Counted from the first letter of the stretch, positions 27,410 through 36,584 are shown. The stretch is DNA of 42,159 bases from Anaerolineales bacterium (GCA_021462845.1 JAJTXU010000011.1:1-42159); one strand, 5' to 3'. Translations and numbers: made by a program. Notes: generated by a model from the letters alone, not told the origin.

Positions 27410-28312
27410 GTGAACATACTGATCGCCGGCGGAACCGGGTTTCTGGGCACAGCGCTTGCCGCCAGCCTGCAAGCGGATGGACACCGGGTAAGCATATTGA
27501 CACGCCAGAAGCCGCGCGCCGCGAATCACATCCAATGGGATGGGCAAACTGCCGATGGGTGGGGGCAGGTTGTCAACCAAATGGATGCGCTGGTCAATGT
27601 TGCAGGATATGGTCTCGATCACGGACCTTGGACAACACAACGTAAACGGCAATTTGAAGACTCGCGCATCCTTCCCGCCCGCGCGCTTGTTTCCGCCGTA
27701 GCCGGCGCTGACCGCCGCCCAAGCGTTTACCTCCAAACCTCCGGCGTCAACTATTACGGCTTGCGAGGCGACGCAGTCGCAGATGAATCCACCCCGCCCG
27801 GTGACGACTTTCTCTCTCGTTTGGGAGTCGCATGGGAGGATGCGTCTCAACCTCTTGAACAACTCGGTGTTCGCAGGGTAATCTGTCGTTCCGCGGTTGT
27901 GCTTCATCGAAGCAAAGGATTATTCCCGTTGATGAAACTCTCAGTCAATTTGTTTTTCGGCGGCAGATTTGGCGATGGGCGCCAAGCCATGCCCTGGATT
28001 CATATCGTTGACGAGATCAACGCCATGAAATTTCTGCTCGCTCACAAAACCGCGTCAGGCGCATTCAACTTGATATCCCCCGCGCAAACTTCCAATGCAG
28101 ATTTTATGCGCGGGATCGCGCAGGCTCTTCACCGCCCATATTGGTTCCATATGCCCGCATTTCTATTGCGAGTAGTGCTGGGTGAAATGAGCGTCTTGCT
28201 TACCGAAGGACGATACTCCCAACCCAAACGGCTTCTTGAATTGGGTTTCGAGTTTGAATACGATACATGGAAAGATGCGCTGGCAAATTTGTCAGCCTAC
28301 AAGGAGTTTTAG
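27410..28312 (+). CDS. TIGR01777-type NAD-dependent epimerase (SDR)
   Basis: NILIAGGTGFLGTALAASL; PWIHIVDEINAMKFLL; GTG start with GGAG RBS. Confidence 0.88.
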   Translation: MNILIAGGTGFLGTALAASLQADGHRVSILTRQKPRAANHIQWDGQTADGWGQVVNQMDALVNVAGYGLDHGPWTTQRKRQFEDSRILPARALVSAVAGADRRPSVYLQTSGVNYYGLRGDAVADESTPPGDDFLSRLGVAWEDASQPLEQLGVRRVICRSAVVLHRSKGLFPLMKLSVNLFFGGRFGDGRQAMPWIHIVDEINAMKFLLAHKTASGAFNLISPAQTSNADFMRGIAQALHRPYWFHMPAFLLRVVLGEMSVLLTEGRYSQPKRLLELGFEFEYDTWKDALANLSAYKEF

Positions 28313-28313
28313 T

Positions 28314-28979
28314 ATGAAAAGAATTTTGGTTGCGATCCTGCTGTTGGCTACGGCGTGCGCCCCGGGCGGATTCCCTCAAGGGGTTGTTCAACCCTTGCCA
28401 ACCGCATTGATCGATCAATCCTACCCGACGGTTGAATCGGCTCCGGCGGCGCCGGTTCAATCCTCCAGCGGAATCAACGTGAGCGTGGCGCGAGCCTGGC
28501 GCGACGGAAAAGATGTCAACGCGGAAGTCTGCTTCACCCTGATCGACGGATCAGACTGGTCGATTTGGGGCGCAAGTTTGCAGTACGGCGAGGTGGTGTT
28601 ATTCGACTTTGCCTCGACCTTGCTAAGCATTCAGGAACCCGTGGAGGGGGCATCGGGGCTTCGCTGTGATACGTTGTCATTTTTCAATATTCCGCCCGAT
28701 GCCGACCTCTCGGCAGTGATGATCACTGTGGATGCCATTGCCGCCCCGCCGCGTCCGGAAGATTATTGCAACATCTACATTTCAAAAATTCAGCAAACCA
28801 TGAACGAGAGAGGCGCTGGCATCACACTGGGATGTTCCGATGTGAACGGGGCGCCGGTGATGCAAGTGGTGGGCAAACCAGACAGCCTGTCGCAGGAAGA
28901 AGCGGAACAGATCGTATTCAGCGATGAGTTTTATACGATCCGCGGTCCCTGGTCATTTGTCTTCAATCTTGGGCAGTGA
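28314..28979 (+). CDS. Putative lipoprotein, unknown function
   Basis: MKRILVAILLLATACAPGG signal/lipobox. Confidence 0.7.
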   Translation: MKRILVAILLLATACAPGGFPQGVVQPLPTALIDQSYPTVESAPAAPVQSSSGINVSVARAWRDGKDVNAEVCFTLIDGSDWSIWGASLQYGEVVLFDFASTLLSIQEPVEGASGLRCDTLSFFNIPPDADLSAVMITVDAIAAPPRPEDYCNIYISKIQQTMNERGAGITLGCSDVNGAPVMQVVGKPDSLSQEEAEQIVFSDEFYTIRGPWSFVFNLGQ

Positions 28980-28984
28980 TGGTT

Positions 28985-28990
28985 TATAAT
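28985..28990 (+). promoter_or_regulatory. -10 box TATAAT upstream of the tyrS leader
   Basis: Perfect TATAAT 6 nt before the leader-peptide ATG; no convincing -35 box. Confidence 0.6.
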
Positions 28991-28996
28991 CGGCGC

Positions 28997-29047
28997 ATGT
29001 CTGATTTCTCGCGCTCAGAAAAACCCTATTATTACCGCCACCCCTAG
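28997..29047 (+). CDS. Tyr-rich leader peptide MSDFSRSEKPYYYRHP
   Basis: ATG TCT GAT TTC TCG CGC TCA GAA AAA CCC TAT TAT TAC CGC CAC CCC TAG; directly upstream of a terminator and tyrS. Confidence 0.8.
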   Translation: MSDFSRSEKPYYYRHP

Positions 29048-29096
29048 CCCGGCGATGGCGGCTTGAACGCGTGGCGCCGTTGTGCCACGCGTTTTT
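29035..29096 (+). promoter_or_regulatory. Candidate tyrS transcription attenuator including terminator
   Basis: 1:2 CCGCCA (29035-29040) / TGGCGG (29056-29061); terminator AACGCGTGGC (29066-29075) / GCCACGCGTT (29084-29093) followed by TTT; possible alternative 29052-29060 with 29075-29083. Confidence 0.75.
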
Positions 29097-29117
29097 GTTT
29101 GTACAAGGAGGTTGTTT

Positions 29118-30317
29118 GTGAATATCGAAGAACAAGTTGAATTATTGATGCAAGGCACCGAATACGGCGACGAAGATACCAAGAAGGCAATGACTGCCGA
29201 ACTGCGCGCGCGTCTCGCGGAAGGCAGACCCCTGCGCGTGTATTGCGGCTACGACCCAACCTCCACCGACCTGCACCTTGGGCATACGATCTCCATGCGT
29301 AAACTCCGGCAGTTTCAAGACTTGGGGCATGAAGTGACGTTCTTGATCGGCAGTTACACGGCGTTGGTTGGCGACCCGTCCGATAAAAATAAAGCGCGGC
29401 CGATTCTGACGGAAGCGCAAGTGGCTGAAAATGCGAAGACGTATTCCGATCAGGCTTTCCGCGTTCTCGACAAGGAGAAGACGCAGGTTCGATATAACGG
29501 AGAATGGCTGAGTGAACTCTCCCTGCTCGATCTGATCCGCTTGGGGCAGAACTTCACGGTTCAGCAATTCCTCGCCCGCGAAAATTTTGCCAAACGGCTG
29601 GAAAAAGGCGAAGCGATCTACCTGCACGAAACGTTTTACGCGTTGATGCAAGGCTATGATGCCGTTGCCATGCAAACAGACGTTCAAGTTGGCGGCTCAG
29701 ACCAATTATTCAACATCATCGTGGCGGGAAGAAAATTGCAGGAGGCGCTTGGGCAAAAACCTCTGGTGGGCATCATCACGGGCATCTTGCCCGGCACCGA
29801 CGGCGCGCTCCGTATGTCAAAATCCACCGGGAACATCGTGCCCATCAATACCGGCGCGGAGGATATGTTTGGTAAGTTGATGTCTATTCCCGATTTTGCG
29901 ATGGGCAAATACATGCGGCTTGTCACGCGCTGGAGCCCGGGCGAGATCGATGGCATCGAAAAAGAATTATCCGAAGGGAAGGCGCACCCGCGCGATGTGA
30001 AGATGCGGCTGGCGCAAGAGATTGTTGCGATTTTCTATGGTGAAGCCGACGCTGTGTCGGCGCGGGAAACGTTTGTGAAGATGTTCCAGCAAAAAGAAAT
30101 CCCTGATGAGATGCCCGAATTTCAATTGCAATCCGGGCAGACCGTGCTGGAGGTTATCCTGGCGACGAAACTCGCGGCAAGCAAGTCGGATGCGAGGCGG
30201 TTGTTTGACCAGAGGGGAGTACGGCTTGACGGGGAAACTATCGAGCGCGGCGACACACCCTTTCCGCATCCCGGTGTTTTGCAGGTGGGCAAACGTAAAT
30301 TTTTGCGAGTGAAGTGA
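29118..30317 (+). CDS. tyrS: Tyrosyl-tRNA synthetase
   Basis: YCGYDPTSTDLHLGHTISMRKL (HIGH region), GTDGALRMSKSTGN (KMSKS), C-terminal S4; AGGAGG RBS, GTG start. Confidence 0.96.
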   Translation: MNIEEQVELLMQGTEYGDEDTKKAMTAELRARLAEGRPLRVYCGYDPTSTDLHLGHTISMRKLRQFQDLGHEVTFLIGSYTALVGDPSDKNKARPILTEAQVAENAKTYSDQAFRVLDKEKTQVRYNGEWLSELSLLDLIRLGQNFTVQQFLARENFAKRLEKGEAIYLHETFYALMQGYDAVAMQTDVQVGGSDQLFNIIVAGRKLQEALGQKPLVGIITGILPGTDGALRMSKSTGNIVPINTGAEDMFGKLMSIPDFAMGKYMRLVTRWSPGEIDGIEKELSEGKAHPRDVKMRLAQEIVAIFYGEADAVSARETFVKMFQQKEIPDEMPEFQLQSGQTVLEVILATKLAASKSDARRLFDQRGVRLDGETIERGDTPFPHPGVLQVGKRKFLRVK

Positions 30318-30320
30318 CAA

Positions 30321-30346
30321 AACCGGGTGATGTTCATCACCCGGTT
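30321..30346. terminator. Bidirectional terminator hairpin
   Basis: AACCGGGTGATG / CATCACCCGGTT perfect 12-bp stem between convergent genes. Confidence 0.75.
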
Positions 30347-33300
30347 GTTTGTTCATCCTCGGCGATCATAGCAAGGAAGACATCTACAACCTCGGGGTCA
30401 AAAAGCGCGCCGGAATTCTCTCGGATGTACTGGATCACCTTTGGGCGGGGCCAAGCCTTTCGATAAGACCGGTCTGAAAGCAGGGCGTCCCAAACATCGA
30501 CCACCGAAAAAATTCTGGCGGAGATCGGAATTTGTTCGCCCTTTAGTTTGTTCGGGTATCCGCTCCCGTCCCAATGTTCGTGATGGCAGTAGGGAACATC
30601 AAGTGAGTGGCGCAGGAACGTGATGGGGGCAAGCAGGTTGTAGGCGTATTGCGGGTGACGTCGCATTTCATCCCATTCATCCTCTGTGAGCGGTCCTGTT
30701 TTCTTCAATATTTGGTCCGGAACGCCCATTTTGCCAATATCGTGGAGGAGCACCCCGCGATATATGTTTACGAGATCTTCTTCTTTGATGCCCATGGCGC
30801 TTGCCAGCCGCATCGTCAGATCTGTTACGCGGCGGGTATGTCCTTCGGTTTCGCGGTCTCTTAGTTCCAACGCGCGCGCCCAGCCCTCGAGGGTGGTATC
30901 GTATGCCTGGGTGAGTTCCTGATTCGACTTTTGCAAATTTTCGAACAAGTGCGCGTTGTCTATGGCGATGGCGGCTTGACCCGCGAGCGTTTGGAGAAAT
31001 TGCATCCAGTCTGCGTTGGGGGAAAGCGGCGAACGATGGAACACCTCAAAGACGCCCTTGATCTGTCCTTTCACAATCAGCGGAACGCCAATGTATGTCA
31101 CAAACCCTTCGCGTAACAAGAACGGGTCGCGCCAGGCTTCAGGGGAGTTTTTCAAGTCGACAACATGATCGATTCTTCCCTTCATTACGATCTGCCCAGC
31201 CAACCCCTCGCCGATTCGCACCAGTGGGCGGGTGGGCGTGATCGTTTTGAATCCAGCGCTTGACAGATAGGATAGGCTCTGGATCTCCGGTCTGTAAATG
31301 AGGATATCGGCGGCATCGACCTTTAACTGTCTGACGGAGTATTCTGTCAGGATGCTGAGAGTCACCCTCAAATCGGTGGAGGAGGCGATAGCCGAATCGA
31401 TATCGCGCAGGGTTGTCAGGCGGCGGATTTGTTCCTGCCCTTGTTCGAACAACTCTGTACGGTGAACAGCATTGCCGGCAATCTCTGCCAGAATGGTCAA
31501 CAGGTTTAATTCATCATTCGTAATTTGCCGCTCTGAATCGATGAAAATTGCCAGCACGCCTACTATGCCCGCCGTAGATTGAATCGGAATGGCAACGCCT
31601 CCCAGGCCAGGCTGAATGCTGTCGCGGTTTTTCTGATAAGTCAACGGGTCAGATCTTAAATCCCGCGAGATATACTTTTTGCCGGTGACGAATGTTCGTC
31701 CAACGATTCCCTCCGTAGGTTTTAATTCTTTCACGGGTATTTCTTGTTCGTTCCCTTTTGCGATCCGTTGAATAAGGATGTTATCCGTCTGGCTGAAGAG
31801 CCAAATCGACCCATGCTCGGTATTCATCAATCGCATTGTTTCATCCAGCAGGATTACAAGCATATCATCCAGGGTTTGGGCGGTGCGCAAGTCGGCGGAG
31901 ATCTGGTTGATGATTTCCAATTCTCGCACACGGCGTTGTTCCGCTTTAAAAAGCCGAATCCGTTCAATGGCACTTCCCAGCCCGCCGGCGATCGTAACAA
32001 GGAATCGTTCGTCTCCATCGTCGAACGCATCCGGCGATCGGCTCTCTACATTGATTACGCCGATGATCCGCTCATTAACCTGGATCGGCACGCATAGCTC
32101 CGAGCGAATATCGGTTGCGATCGGCACATAAACATTTTCTTTGCTCACGTCGCTGATTCTGACAGGTTTTCCAAGCCGAACAGCCTTTCCGGTAATTCCT
32201 TGAGAAATATGAAATCCATCCTTCCAATTGGAAATATTTGCTCCACGGTAGGAGGAATGAGGAAATAAGACTTCGCCGGAAGCATCCAGCAAGAGAATGC
32301 CGCACACTTCTGTGTGTACATGACCTATGATGGTGGTAATTTTTTCGATCAACCCGCTTTCTGATGCGGCAATTTCCGCTTCCGCGGTCGACGCCATGTG
32401 AAGAACCGTCAATTCCTTCACCTGCCGGGAAAGCGATACCTCCGCTTTCTTGATGGCAGTGAGGTCAGTGATCACCGCGATCGCGCCCCGCTTTCCGATC
32501 TCGTTTGAACGCGGCGCGCCGCTAATAATCACCGGCACGGTGTGACCTTGCTTATGAAGCAGTAGTGATTCATAAGTTGAAGACTGTCCACGCTGCCGGA
32601 TTTCACTTTGACGTTTGAGCGCTGTATGTTTGGAAGGCTCGGTAAAATCAGCGGGCCTTTTTCCGATCACTTCTTCCTGAGATCGCCCGACCATATTTGC
32701 ATACGCGGGGTTGACATATTCGAACACGCCTTGCTCGTTAGTGATCGTCAGACCTTGCGCCATGGTATTGAGGATTTGCAGGGCAAAATCTCGTTCGCTC
32801 TGCAGGGCGGCTTGGGTTTCCCGTTCCTTCGTAATATCCACGAGAATGCCGTGCCAGTAGACCGGCATCCCATGGCTGTCACGGATCAGGCTGGTATCCT
32901 CTTTGATCCAAATAATCTGGCCATCGCGTCGCACGATCCGATATTCTTCACGAAATGGCGTTTCCTGGGTATGTGACTGGAGGAATGCCTGGCTGATTCT
33001 CTCTTTGTCGTCAGGGTGAACGGTTTTGAACCAGTGATTCGCATCTGAATACCAATCCTCTGACGTATAGCCGGTCAATTCCTCGTAACGAGGCGAAACA
33101 TAAACCCCCGTTTCTCTTTCGTCTGCTTTGCTGAGAAATACAACAGCCGGCGTCTGTTCAATGAGCGTTTGGTATTTGATCTCCGTATCGCGTAACGCCG
33201 CTTGTTCCTTCAGTAATCTGCTTTGGGCAATGGCGTTGGTGATGACGACTGACAGGCGCAGTAAATAGTCGCTTTGTTTGACGAGATAATCGGTGGCTCC

Positions 33301-33591
33301 GCCCTTAAGCGCCGCAACTGCATTGTCCTGATCGCCCTGCCCAGTCACCAGAACTACAGGCATAATCGCGGAACGACTTTTGACATGCGTTAACAGATCT
33401 AACCCGCTCCCGTCCGGCAGACGAAGATCGGAAAGCACCAGGTCGATATCCGTTTGTGAATCGAGAATATCCGAGGCGGCGGAAAGCGTCTCCGCGTGGA
33501 TTAATTCAAACCCCTCTTGAAATGCATCCTCGAGCGCTCGCTCGGTGAGGGCTACGTGAGCAGGATCATCTTCAACGTATAAAATTTTCAT
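30337..33591 (-). CDS. REC-PAS-PAS-GAF(x3)-HD-GYP signalling protein
   Basis: REC N-terminus (LYVEDDPAH...DLVLSDLRLPDGSG); PAS-like and GAF-like repeats; VLLHDIGKMGV...HHEHWDGSGYPNKLKGEQIP. Confidence 0.92.
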   Translation of the reverse strand: MKILYVEDDPAHVALTERALEDAFQEGFELIHAETLSAASDILDSQTDIDLVLSDLRLPDGSGLDLLTHVKSRSAIMPVVLVTGQGDQDNAVAALKGGATDYLVKQSDYLLRLSVVITNAIAQSRLLKEQAALRDTEIKYQTLIEQTPAVVFLSKADERETGVYVSPRYEELTGYTSEDWYSDANHWFKTVHPDDKERISQAFLQSHTQETPFREEYRIVRRDGQIIWIKEDTSLIRDSHGMPVYWHGILVDITKERETQAALQSERDFALQILNTMAQGLTITNEQGVFEYVNPAYANMVGRSQEEVIGKRPADFTEPSKHTALKRQSEIRQRGQSSTYESLLLHKQGHTVPVIISGAPRSNEIGKRGAIAVITDLTAIKKAEVSLSRQVKELTVLHMASTAEAEIAASESGLIEKITTIIGHVHTEVCGILLLDASGEVLFPHSSYRGANISNWKDGFHISQGITGKAVRLGKPVRISDVSKENVYVPIATDIRSELCVPIQVNERIIGVINVESRSPDAFDDGDERFLVTIAGGLGSAIERIRLFKAEQRRVRELEIINQISADLRTAQTLDDMLVILLDETMRLMNTEHGSIWLFSQTDNILIQRIAKGNEQEIPVKELKPTEGIVGRTFVTGKKYISRDLRSDPLTYQKNRDSIQPGLGGVAIPIQSTAGIVGVLAIFIDSERQITNDELNLLTILAEIAGNAVHRTELFEQGQEQIRRLTTLRDIDSAIASSTDLRVTLSILTEYSVRQLKVDAADILIYRPEIQSLSYLSSAGFKTITPTRPLVRIGEGLAGQIVMKGRIDHVVDLKNSPEAWRDPFLLREGFVTYIGVPLIVKGQIKGVFEVFHRSPLSPNADWMQFLQTLAGQAAIAIDNAHLFENLQKSNQELTQAYDTTLEGWARALELRDRETEGHTRRVTDLTMRLASAMGIKEEDLVNIYRGVLLHDIGKMGVPDQILKKTGPLTEDEWDEMRRHPQYAYNLLAPITFLRHSLDVPYCHHEHWDGSGYPNKLKGEQIPISARIFSVVDVWDALLSDRSYRKAWPRPKVIQYIRENSGALFDPEVVDVFLAMIAEDEQTTG

Positions 33592-33782
33592 TGATGGAAT
33601 TGTAATCTAACCTCGTCGCGGATGCGCGATCGATCGGCGACAAAACAAGATGTTACGGCAATTATATGCCGAAATAGACTGTCGGGGCTCGCAAAATTCC
33701 TGCAGGCGAGAACGCGGCAACAAAAAAACGCCTTGCGGCGTTCATTCTTCGTAACTCTTTGTTCGTCGATAAAAATTGAGAG

Positions 33783-33853
33783 AGGCGTCGACGGGATTTG
33801 AACCCGTGGTGAGGGTTTTGCAGACCCTTGCCTTACCACTTGGCCACGACGCC
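33783..33853 (-). tRNA. tRNA-Cys (GCA)
   Basis: GGCGTCG/CGACGCC acceptor, anticodon loop CTGCAAA, TTC arm GGTTCAAATCC. Confidence 0.95.
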
Positions 33854-33865
33854 ATGAAAACACTG

Positions 33866-33937
33866 AGCGGGCGATGGGATTCGAACCCACGACCTTCTCC
33901 TTGGCAAGGAGACGTACTACCACTGTACTACGCCCGC
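33866..33937 (-). tRNA. tRNA-Gly (GCC)
   Basis: GCGGGCG/CGCCCGC acceptor, anticodon GCC, GGTTCGAATCC. Confidence 0.95.
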
Positions 33938-33960
33938 ATTCGGTTAACGTTCACCGTGAG

Positions 33961-34033
33961 TGCCGAGACACAGAATCGAACTGTGGACACCGCGATTTTC
34001 AGTCGCGTGCTCTACCAACTGAGCTATCTCGGC
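33961..34033 (-). tRNA. tRNA-Phe (GAA)
   Basis: GCCGAGA/TCTCGGC acceptor, anticodon loop CTGAAAA, AGTTCGATTCT. Confidence 0.95.
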
Positions 34034-34059
34034 GATGTTCTTTTGGTTAAGCGTGCGGA

Positions 34060-34088
34060 ATTTTACTTTGGGAGAGGGGGATTGTCAA
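34060..34088 (-). promoter_or_regulatory. Sigma70-like promoter of the tRNA Phe-Gly-Cys cluster
   Basis: Minus strand TTGACA (34088-34083), 17-nt spacer, TAAAAT (34065-34060), 26 nt upstream of tRNA-Phe. Confidence 0.75.
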
Positions 34089-34160
34089 GCAATGCCTGCC
34101 AAGCCTGCTTGAAACCCGCTGTTTCGTTTATCGCCTATCAAAACATCTTGGCAGGCGCAA

Positions 34161-36584
34161 CTATGGACTCATCGCGTCCACAATCAGTTCGCGGCCGATC
34201 CGCTCGGCGAGACGCTCATTATCTTCCTCAATCAACACAACCACCACGAACGGCGTGCCCTGCCAATTCCCCGGAGTGCCTGCCAGGAACCACGTAACGG
34301 ATGTGTCACCCTCGCTTGCCTTCCCAAGATGCGACCAAAAATTATCGCCTTTCTGGATAAACGACAAAGACGCCTCATCCGCCATTTCCGCCTGCATCGC
34401 CCTCGCCGGCGTTCCCAATACCGGAAGCACCACCCAACCTTCAACCGGCGTGTTGACCGCCGATGCAATACTCGGCGCAGGGATAACTCCATGATTGCTC
34501 AGCGCGGCAGATGCCAGCGCAACTTGCAAAGGCGACACATGGAAATGTTCGAGTTCATTGGTTTCCAAGGACTCAGCCGCCGGCAATTCAATTTGAGGCG
34601 GCTGTAAAAAGCCCATCGACTCGTGTAAGTTCGAAAGTTCTTCGCTTGTAATAGATGGCTCGCCAAACAAAGCCGCGGCAAACGGGTCGACAACCGAGCC
34701 GGTTGGATACAGTCCCTGAGTAGCGCGGTTGATCAGCGGCTGATCGGAGTCGCTGGTCAGGCTCTGCCCAATCTCATTGAGATGATTTGGATTGAAAGTT
34801 GGATGAGAAGACATCACAAGGATTTCACCTGTCTGCGCGTTCATCATCACCGCCGCGCCGGAATGCCCCAGCATCATTTCATCGGCGCGAAATTGGAGGT
34901 AGAGATCGATCGTCAACCGCACATCTAACCCTGTGGAAGACATGCCGTATAGCAGGTGATTCCACCAAATGGTGGTTGCCGGCGCGCCTTTAATTCCGCG
35001 CAGGTATTCGTCAAGCGACGCTTCCAACCCGGCCTGACCGTATTTGGCATGGTTGTAACCGGTCACCGGCGCAAGATCGGGATATTTATACAAGCGCTCC
35101 AATTCGCCAATCTTGCCAACCGTGGTGGTGATAATGGTATCGGAGCGATCCAAGAGCGCGCCCCGCCGCACAAATTGATCTTCGATCATCCGCCGGGGAT
35201 TGTCAACCCGCGTCAATAAATCGGGTCCGCGAACGACAGACCACCATCCGGTTGTGAGTGCGGCGACGAACAGTCCCAACGAAAGAACGCCGCTTGCCAA
35301 CATGTACGGTTGGTGATTTTGTAGCGGCGCAGGTTCCTCATCTAAGTGGTTGCTGATGTGCATAAGAAACAGCAATCCAACGTACGATACCAACAAGGAC
35401 GAGCCGCCATAGGAAACAAAGGGAAGCGTGACGCCGGTCAACGGCAGGAGCCGAATATTTCCTCCGACGATCAGTAGCGCCTGAATCCCAAAATACGATG
35501 TGATACCCGCGGCGAACAACCGTCGAAAGAGATCCGGCGCGCGCAGGGCGGCGCGAAAACCTCGCCCGATGATCAGGATGAAGAGGGCGAGCAAGCCGAC
35601 GGTCCCGAAAAGACCCGTCTCCTCCGCAATTGCCGCATAGATGAAATCGGATCCCGCGACAGGGATGATCCCGGGGTTGCCCAATCCGAGTCCGCGCCCT
35701 TCTATGCCTCCGTTTGCAATGGCAAGCAAAGCCTGAATGATCTGATAGGAACCGCTGACAGGGTCATCCCATGGATGAAGCCAGGAGTCGATACGAGCCT
35801 GCACGACTCCTATGAAGTAATATCCAGCGACTCCAAACAGGGCGATAAAGACGATACTGATCAGGATGGCGCGACGCCGCCCTGTGGCAAGATAGATGAG
35901 GATCGTATAGAGCGCCATGAAGATCAAGGCGGTCCCCAGGTCGCGTTGGAAGAGAAGCAATAATACTGCCAGGTTGCTGACGATGAAAGCAGGCATGATG
36001 ATTGCCAGCATTCTTCCGCCTAGAGCGATGCGGTCTGCCAGAAAAGCCGCGAGATATGCCACAAGCAAAAGTTTGAGCGGTTCGGAAGGTTGAAAATATA
36101 ACCCACAACAACCAAACCATAATTTAGGTCCGATCCCGATAGGGTTGGTTCCAAAAAATAATGTGAGTCCCACAAGCGCTAACGCGCTGGCAAGCAGGAG
36201 GTATTTGTACCTGCGTAGGAAAACAAGTTGGGATGAGAGACGCAAGCCCAGCAGAAAAACGAGCAAACTAACGACAAGCCATAGCGCCTGGCGCGGTCCG
36301 ATGTTGGAAGCATCCAGCCTCCAGATGGTGAGTAAGCCCCACCCGCTCAGTAATGCGGCGGCAGGGAAGAGGAACGGGTCGGCGTCCGGCAAATATTTAA
36401 CTATGGCGCGGTGAATCAGAAAAGCGAGTAACCCCCAAACGAACAAAGCGATCCAATGCGAGAATCGCAGGTCGGCATCCAGCGATCGCATCTTTACGGC
36501 TGGCGCAAGCGTAAGGATAACGGATTGCAAGGTAAGGAAGACAGCCGCTAATTTCAGTAAGTTGCTTTGGGTAACGCGATTCAT
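34161..36584 (-). CDS. SEDS (FtsW/RodA) protein fused to a degenerate PBP transpeptidase-like domain
   Basis: FtsW/RodA core (FQPSEPLKLLLVAYLAAFLADR, GGIEGRGLGLGNP, FIYAAIAEETGLFGTVGLLALF, PFVSYGGSSLL) followed by PbpA-like region without SxxK/KTG motifs. Confidence 0.88.
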   Translation of the reverse strand: MNRVTQSNLLKLAAVFLTLQSVILTLAPAVKMRSLDADLRFSHWIALFVWGLLAFLIHRAIVKYLPDADPFLFPAAALLSGWGLLTIWRLDASNIGPRQALWLVVSLLVFLLGLRLSSQLVFLRRYKYLLLASALALVGLTLFFGTNPIGIGPKLWFGCCGLYFQPSEPLKLLLVAYLAAFLADRIALGGRMLAIIMPAFIVSNLAVLLLLFQRDLGTALIFMALYTILIYLATGRRRAILISIVFIALFGVAGYYFIGVVQARIDSWLHPWDDPVSGSYQIIQALLAIANGGIEGRGLGLGNPGIIPVAGSDFIYAAIAEETGLFGTVGLLALFILIIGRGFRAALRAPDLFRRLFAAGITSYFGIQALLIVGGNIRLLPLTGVTLPFVSYGGSSLLVSYVGLLFLMHISNHLDEEPAPLQNHQPYMLASGVLSLGLFVAALTTGWWSVVRGPDLLTRVDNPRRMIEDQFVRRGALLDRSDTIITTTVGKIGELERLYKYPDLAPVTGYNHAKYGQAGLEASLDEYLRGIKGAPATTIWWNHLLYGMSSTGLDVRLTIDLYLQFRADEMMLGHSGAAVMMNAQTGEILVMSSHPTFNPNHLNEIGQSLTSDSDQPLINRATQGLYPTGSVVDPFAAALFGEPSITSEELSNLHESMGFLQPPQIELPAAESLETNELEHFHVSPLQVALASAALSNHGVIPAPSIASAVNTPVEGWVVLPVLGTPARAMQAEMADEASLSFIQKGDNFWSHLGKASEGDTSVTWFLAGTPGNWQGTPFVVVVLIEEDNERLAERIGRELIVDAMSP

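Noticed and set aside
26813-27907. 364-aa form of the HNH protein
   Set aside because: Its N-terminal ~195 aa are antisense to the epimerase gene; the internal ATG at 27316 gives a normal HNH protein and a proper divergent promoter region.
33588-34297. ORFs 33588..33923 (-) and 33776..34297 (+)
   Set aside because: They span the tRNA-Cys, tRNA-Gly and tRNA-Phe genes, so are not protein coding.
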